From: Chloroflexota bacterium
GTDB lineage: Bacteria > Chloroflexota > Chloroflexia > Thermomicrobiales > UBA6265
Length of the DNA: 7,448 nt
NCBI GenBank assembly: GCA_023423795.1
Contig: JAFAEX010000225.1
Coordinates: 1 to 7,448 of the forward strand
Reading direction: 5' to 3'
A program made the translations under genes and the position numbers. Below are positions 5,946-7,448 of this stretch, one piece after another (the stretch's first letter is position 1; every line of letters starts with the position of its first letter). Below the pieces are notes generated by a model. It was not told the origin of the DNA. It saw nothing but the letters and a program-made list of their open reading frames with translations, and did not search any database.

Positions 5946-5959
5946 GGCTCGATCGAGCC
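5946..5959. repeat. 14-bp perfect palindrome between tRNA-His and the terminator
   Basis: GGCTCGATCGAGCC is fully self-complementary with no spacer. It lies ten bases after the tRNA CCA, upstream of the terminator stem. It may help 3' trimming or simply be a chance palindrome. Confidence 0.4.
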
Positions 5960-5968
5960 GCAACCGGA

Positions 5969-5996
5969 AACCCCGGACGCTAAAGCGTCCGGGGTT
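5969..5996 (+). terminator. Strong stem-loop terminator of the tRNA/rnpB operon
   Basis: AACCCCGGACGCT (5969-5981) and AGCGTCCGGGGTT (5984-5996) are perfect complements separated by AA, giving 12 pairs around a TAAA tetraloop. The tail CGTTGTGT is only moderately T-rich. The position right after the last tRNA makes this the end of the stable-RNA transcript; it also faces the convergent small gene that ends at 6134. Confidence 0.85.
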
Positions 5997-6133
5997 CGTT
6001 GTGTCGGTCCATCGCCCCGCGCGGTCCCGGCCCAGAAGACAAGGCGCGGGAGCCACCCGCGCGTCTGGCGGACGCTACCGGCAGGACCAGTTACCCGTCC
6101 CCGCCAGATCGTGCCGCCTGCCCCGGAATCGGT
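5997..6133. other. Convergent gap with one weak stem
   Basis: No gene is supported here. TCTGGCGG (6064-6071) and CCGCCAGA (6101-6108) are perfect 8-bp complements around 29 bases, and ACG/CGT inside may extend the stem with a bulge. Placed 26-70 bases beyond the stop of the minus-strand small gene, it could end that transcript, but no T-tract follows. Confidence 0.35.
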
Positions 6134-6349
6134 TCAATCGGGCGGCGCGAGCGCGGCCCGAACGACCCCGCCCCGCCCGGGGAAGCGCTGCCGCGCGACC
6201 TCCTGCGCCGCCGAGATCGCCCGCACGCAGGTCTCGATCGAAAGCCATTCGGGAAGGGTGCCGTCCCACGCGACGACCCAGAACCCGCGCGGATCGGCGC
6301 GGGAGGTCTCGACATCGAACCGAACGCCCTCAGCTTCGAAGGAGTCCAT
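6134..6349 (-). CDS. Small hypothetical protein, 71 aa
   Basis: I do not recognise a family. The reading frame begins ATG 6349 (MDSFEAEGVRF...), preceded closely by AAGGGGGAGA, a plausible ribosome site, and ends in TGA. The composition looks protein-like rather than like a GC shadow: an acidic N-terminus, three spaced tryptophans (W24, W28, W35) in FWVVAWDG and LPEWLS, then an amphipathic helix-like stretch (about 40-55, CVRAISAAQEVARQRF). A strand-strand-helix domain is a fair guess. An in-frame start 24 bases upstream would add Arg-rich residues and lose the ribosome site. There is no signal peptide or membrane segment. It stands alone, convergent to the RNA operon. An opposing plus-strand frame is rich in Pro/Arg and much less convincing. 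Confidence 0.55.
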   Translation of the reverse strand: MDSFEAEGVRFDVETSRADPRGFWVVAWDGTLPEWLSIETCVRAISAAQEVARQRFPGRGGVVRAALAPPD

Positions 6350-6394
6350 TCTCCCCCTTCTTCCCGGCACCACCCTCGTGCCAACGACCCCCGA

Positions 6395-6410
6395 ATGGTA
6401 ACGTCACCAT
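6395..6410. promoter_or_regulatory. 16-bp dyad upstream of the small gene
   Basis: ATGGTAACGTCACCAT is a dyad with one mismatched pair, centred about 53 bases upstream of the 71-aa gene start. The position would suit an operator. No hexamer pair convincing as a promoter was found beside it. Confidence 0.2.
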
Positions 6411-6631
6411 CGCCCCGATGCCACCACGGATCGGACCATGACACCGGGCGACCTGCACCAACGCACGATCCGGCATCGCACGCGATCGCCTATGCAAATA
6501 CGATGCCATACGCGGGCGCAACGACGCCGGCATCTTCGGCGACGGCGCGGAAACACGGCCTCGCTCGTTCAGCCGTCCGAACCCGCGCGCAGCCGGTGAA
6601 TCCGGTCACCCGCGAACGCCCGTTTCGCAGG
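6411..6631. other. Gene-free stretch
   Basis: Together with what follows up to 6933 this is part of about 580 bases without a believable gene. A relatively AT-rich patch around 6490-6515 might hold a promoter for the minus-strand small gene, but no hexamer pair with correct spacing is convincing. I see no repeat or RNA gene here. Confidence 0.4.
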
Positions 6632-6668
6632 CCAACCGGCGTCACCCAACCGGCGTCACCCAACCGGC
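6632..6668. repeat. 14-base tandem repeat, 2.6 copies
   Basis: CCAACCGGCGTCAC occurs at 6632-6645 and 6646-6659, then a partial third copy CCAACCGGC at 6660-6668. The third copy is also the outer left end of the adjacent palindrome, so the tandem repeat and the inverted repeat overlap. Confidence 0.85.
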
Positions 6669-6751
6669 ATACCGAGCCTGTCGAGGGATCTCGTTTTCCT
6701 GGCTTCGTGTGAACGACGAGATCCCTCGACAGGCTCGAGATGATGGGTTGG
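6660..6751. repeat. REP/MITE-like inverted repeat element
   Basis: Perfect 22-base arms at 6673-6694 and 6716-6737 (core CCTGTCGAGGG and its complement CCCTCGACAGG) surround a 21-base spacer. Outside them the imperfect similarity continues to CCAACC (6660-6665) and GGTTGG (6746-6751), for about 92 bases in all. From memory, palindromes with this core are dispersed between genes in many GC-rich bacterial assemblies. No flanking direct duplication was seen. No transposase is present. Confidence 0.8.
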
Positions 6752-6933
6752 CGGCACCGAAATGCGCTGGAAACGTGGCGGTGGCGTCAACGTCGCTACC
6801 GCCGTACCCAAGGTTCCGGCAGCATCGCCATCGACGCGCCGGAACCGACGACACCTGCGTACTCGCCGCCTTCATCCTGCCGGTGTGGCGCCCGCGGGAC
6901 ACTTCGTGGAAAAGACCCGCATGGTTGCGCCGA
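6752..6933. other. Gene-free gap with a 9-bp stem
   Basis: GGTTCCGGC (6812-6820) and GCCGGAACC (6838-6846) are perfect complements around a 17-base loop, about 90 bases beyond the end of the minus-strand VOC gene. It could be that gene's terminator, though no T-run follows in either direction. Nothing else is visible. Confidence 0.35.
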
Positions 6934-7371
6934 TTACGCCTTCGCCGTGCAGTTGATGATCCACTGGATTCCGTAGCGGTCGGTGAACGATCCGTAGTAG
7001 TCGCCCCAGAACATCTCGCCGATCGGCTGCTCGATCGTGCCGCCCTCGGAAAGCGCGGCGAAGAGGCGATCCGCGTCCGCCCGGGTGTCCGGATCGAGGG
7101 CGATGTAGAAATTGTTGCCCTGGTTCAGGCTCTGGCCCAGCGACTCCGGCGCGTCGCTGCCCATCAACAGATGGCCGCCGAGGATCGGCAACTGGACGTT
7201 CATCACCAGCCGCTTGTCCTCGTCGCTCATCTCCGGCTGCCCCGGCTCCGGCGGCGCGTCGCCCATGCGGGCGATCGGCATGGCGAACTCCGTGCCGAAG
7301 ACCGACTTGTAGAACGTGAACGCTTCTTCGGTCGTGCGGGCGAAGTTGAGGTACGTGCTCGTCCGGGCCAT
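6934..7371 (-). CDS. VOC-superfamily protein, PhnB/glyoxalase-like
   Basis: A 145-residue protein of the PhnB-like branch of the vicinal oxygen chelate superfamily, whose members often carry the misleading label 3-demethylubiquinone-9 methyltransferase. The N-terminal module YLNFARTTEEAFTFYKSVFG (8-27) and the C-terminal signature FWGDYYGSFTDRYGIQWIIN (121-140) are diagnostic. ILGGHLLMGSD (63-73) is the expected middle strand pair. The length is normal. The usual VOC metal ligands are not obvious, as in many PhnB proteins, so catalysis and substrate are unknown; binding of small molecules or resistance-type functions are possible. ATG 7371 has AGGAG six bases upstream (7378-7382). It looks monocistronic and stands at the contig edge. 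Confidence 0.93.
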   Translation of the reverse strand: MARTSTYLNFARTTEEAFTFYKSVFGTEFAMPIARMGDAPPEPGQPEMSDEDKRLVMNVQLPILGGHLLMGSDAPESLGQSLNQGNNFYIALDPDTRADADRLFAALSEGGTIEQPIGEMFWGDYYGSFTDRYGIQWIINCTAKA

Positions 7372-7410
7372 TCGGTGCTCCTGATCCGCGTCCGATCGAT
7401 GCCGCGCCGG

Positions 7411-7440
7411 CCCCCCGGCCGGGGGGGCGCGTGCGCCCCC
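7411..7440. repeat. Overlapping G/C homopolymer hairpins at the contig edge
   Basis: CCCCCCGGCCGGGGGG (7411-7426) is a perfect palindrome. GGGGGCGC (7423-7430) can instead pair with GCGCCCCC (7433-7440) across GT. The two stems share the G run, so they exclude each other. They lie upstream of the VOC gene, beyond its ribosome site. Such sequence stalls polymerases, and the run of C at 7442-7448 may be an unreliable end. Confidence 0.6.
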
Positions 7441-7448
7441 GCCCCCCC

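Noticed and set aside
5999..6712. 237-residue plus-strand open frame
   Set aside because: Pro/Arg-rich, lacks a ribosome site, crosses the weak stem and the dyad and ends by translating the REP-like palindrome; the opposing 71-aa frame is more protein-like.

Overview
The window reads as one short, very GC-rich bacterial contig (GC well above 60% by eye). The left edge lies inside a tandem array of 7-base units. The right edge lies in G/C homopolymer hairpins. Both are sequences that break assemblies, so the whole contig may be shown. GTG and TTG starts, GC-rich codons and the gene set suggest a soil or thermal-type lineage. My best guess, from style rather than a decisive marker, is Chloroflexota (Thermomicrobia-like). 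No plasmid, phage, CRISPR, transposase or defence gene is visible.

Left half (1-5179): five protein genes. An M20 (ArgE/DapE-like) metallohydrolase on the minus strand diverges from a DJ-1/PfpI-family protein, and the two share a gap with a symmetric -10 hexamer and a 13-bp dyad. On the plus strand follow a GH32-like beta-propeller protein with a degenerate nucleophile motif, a NagD-type (HAD-IIA) phosphatase and a CCoAOMT-type O-methyltransferase. They are ordinary metabolic or repair genes and form no obvious single pathway.

Stable-RNA block (5209-5996): a promoter, tRNA-Thr(CGT), tRNA-Leu(CAG), RNase P RNA (rnpB), tRNA-His(GTG) and a strong terminator, all on the plus strand. RNase P RNA thus lies between its own substrates. 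Its closing helix ends five bases before tRNA-His, so trimming that tRNA would also create the rnpB 3' end.

Right part (5997-7448): a small 71-codon minus-strand gene of unknown function, about 580 bases without a gene that hold a 14-base tandem repeat joined to a REP/MITE-like palindrome, then a PhnB-type VOC protein on the minus strand.

The most unusual signal is architectural. Three genes (M20, PfpI, HAD) end in TAG, and in each the AG of the stop codon is the first dinucleotide of a large inverted repeat made of tandem 7-mers. The 7-mer differs at each locus (TGCCGAG, TGCCACG/TGCTACG, GCGACAG), but the layout is the same: T, then AG, [7-mer]n, loop, [complement 7-mer]n, and at two loci a visible closing CT. 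This looks like an undescribed or poorly described element or terminator class.
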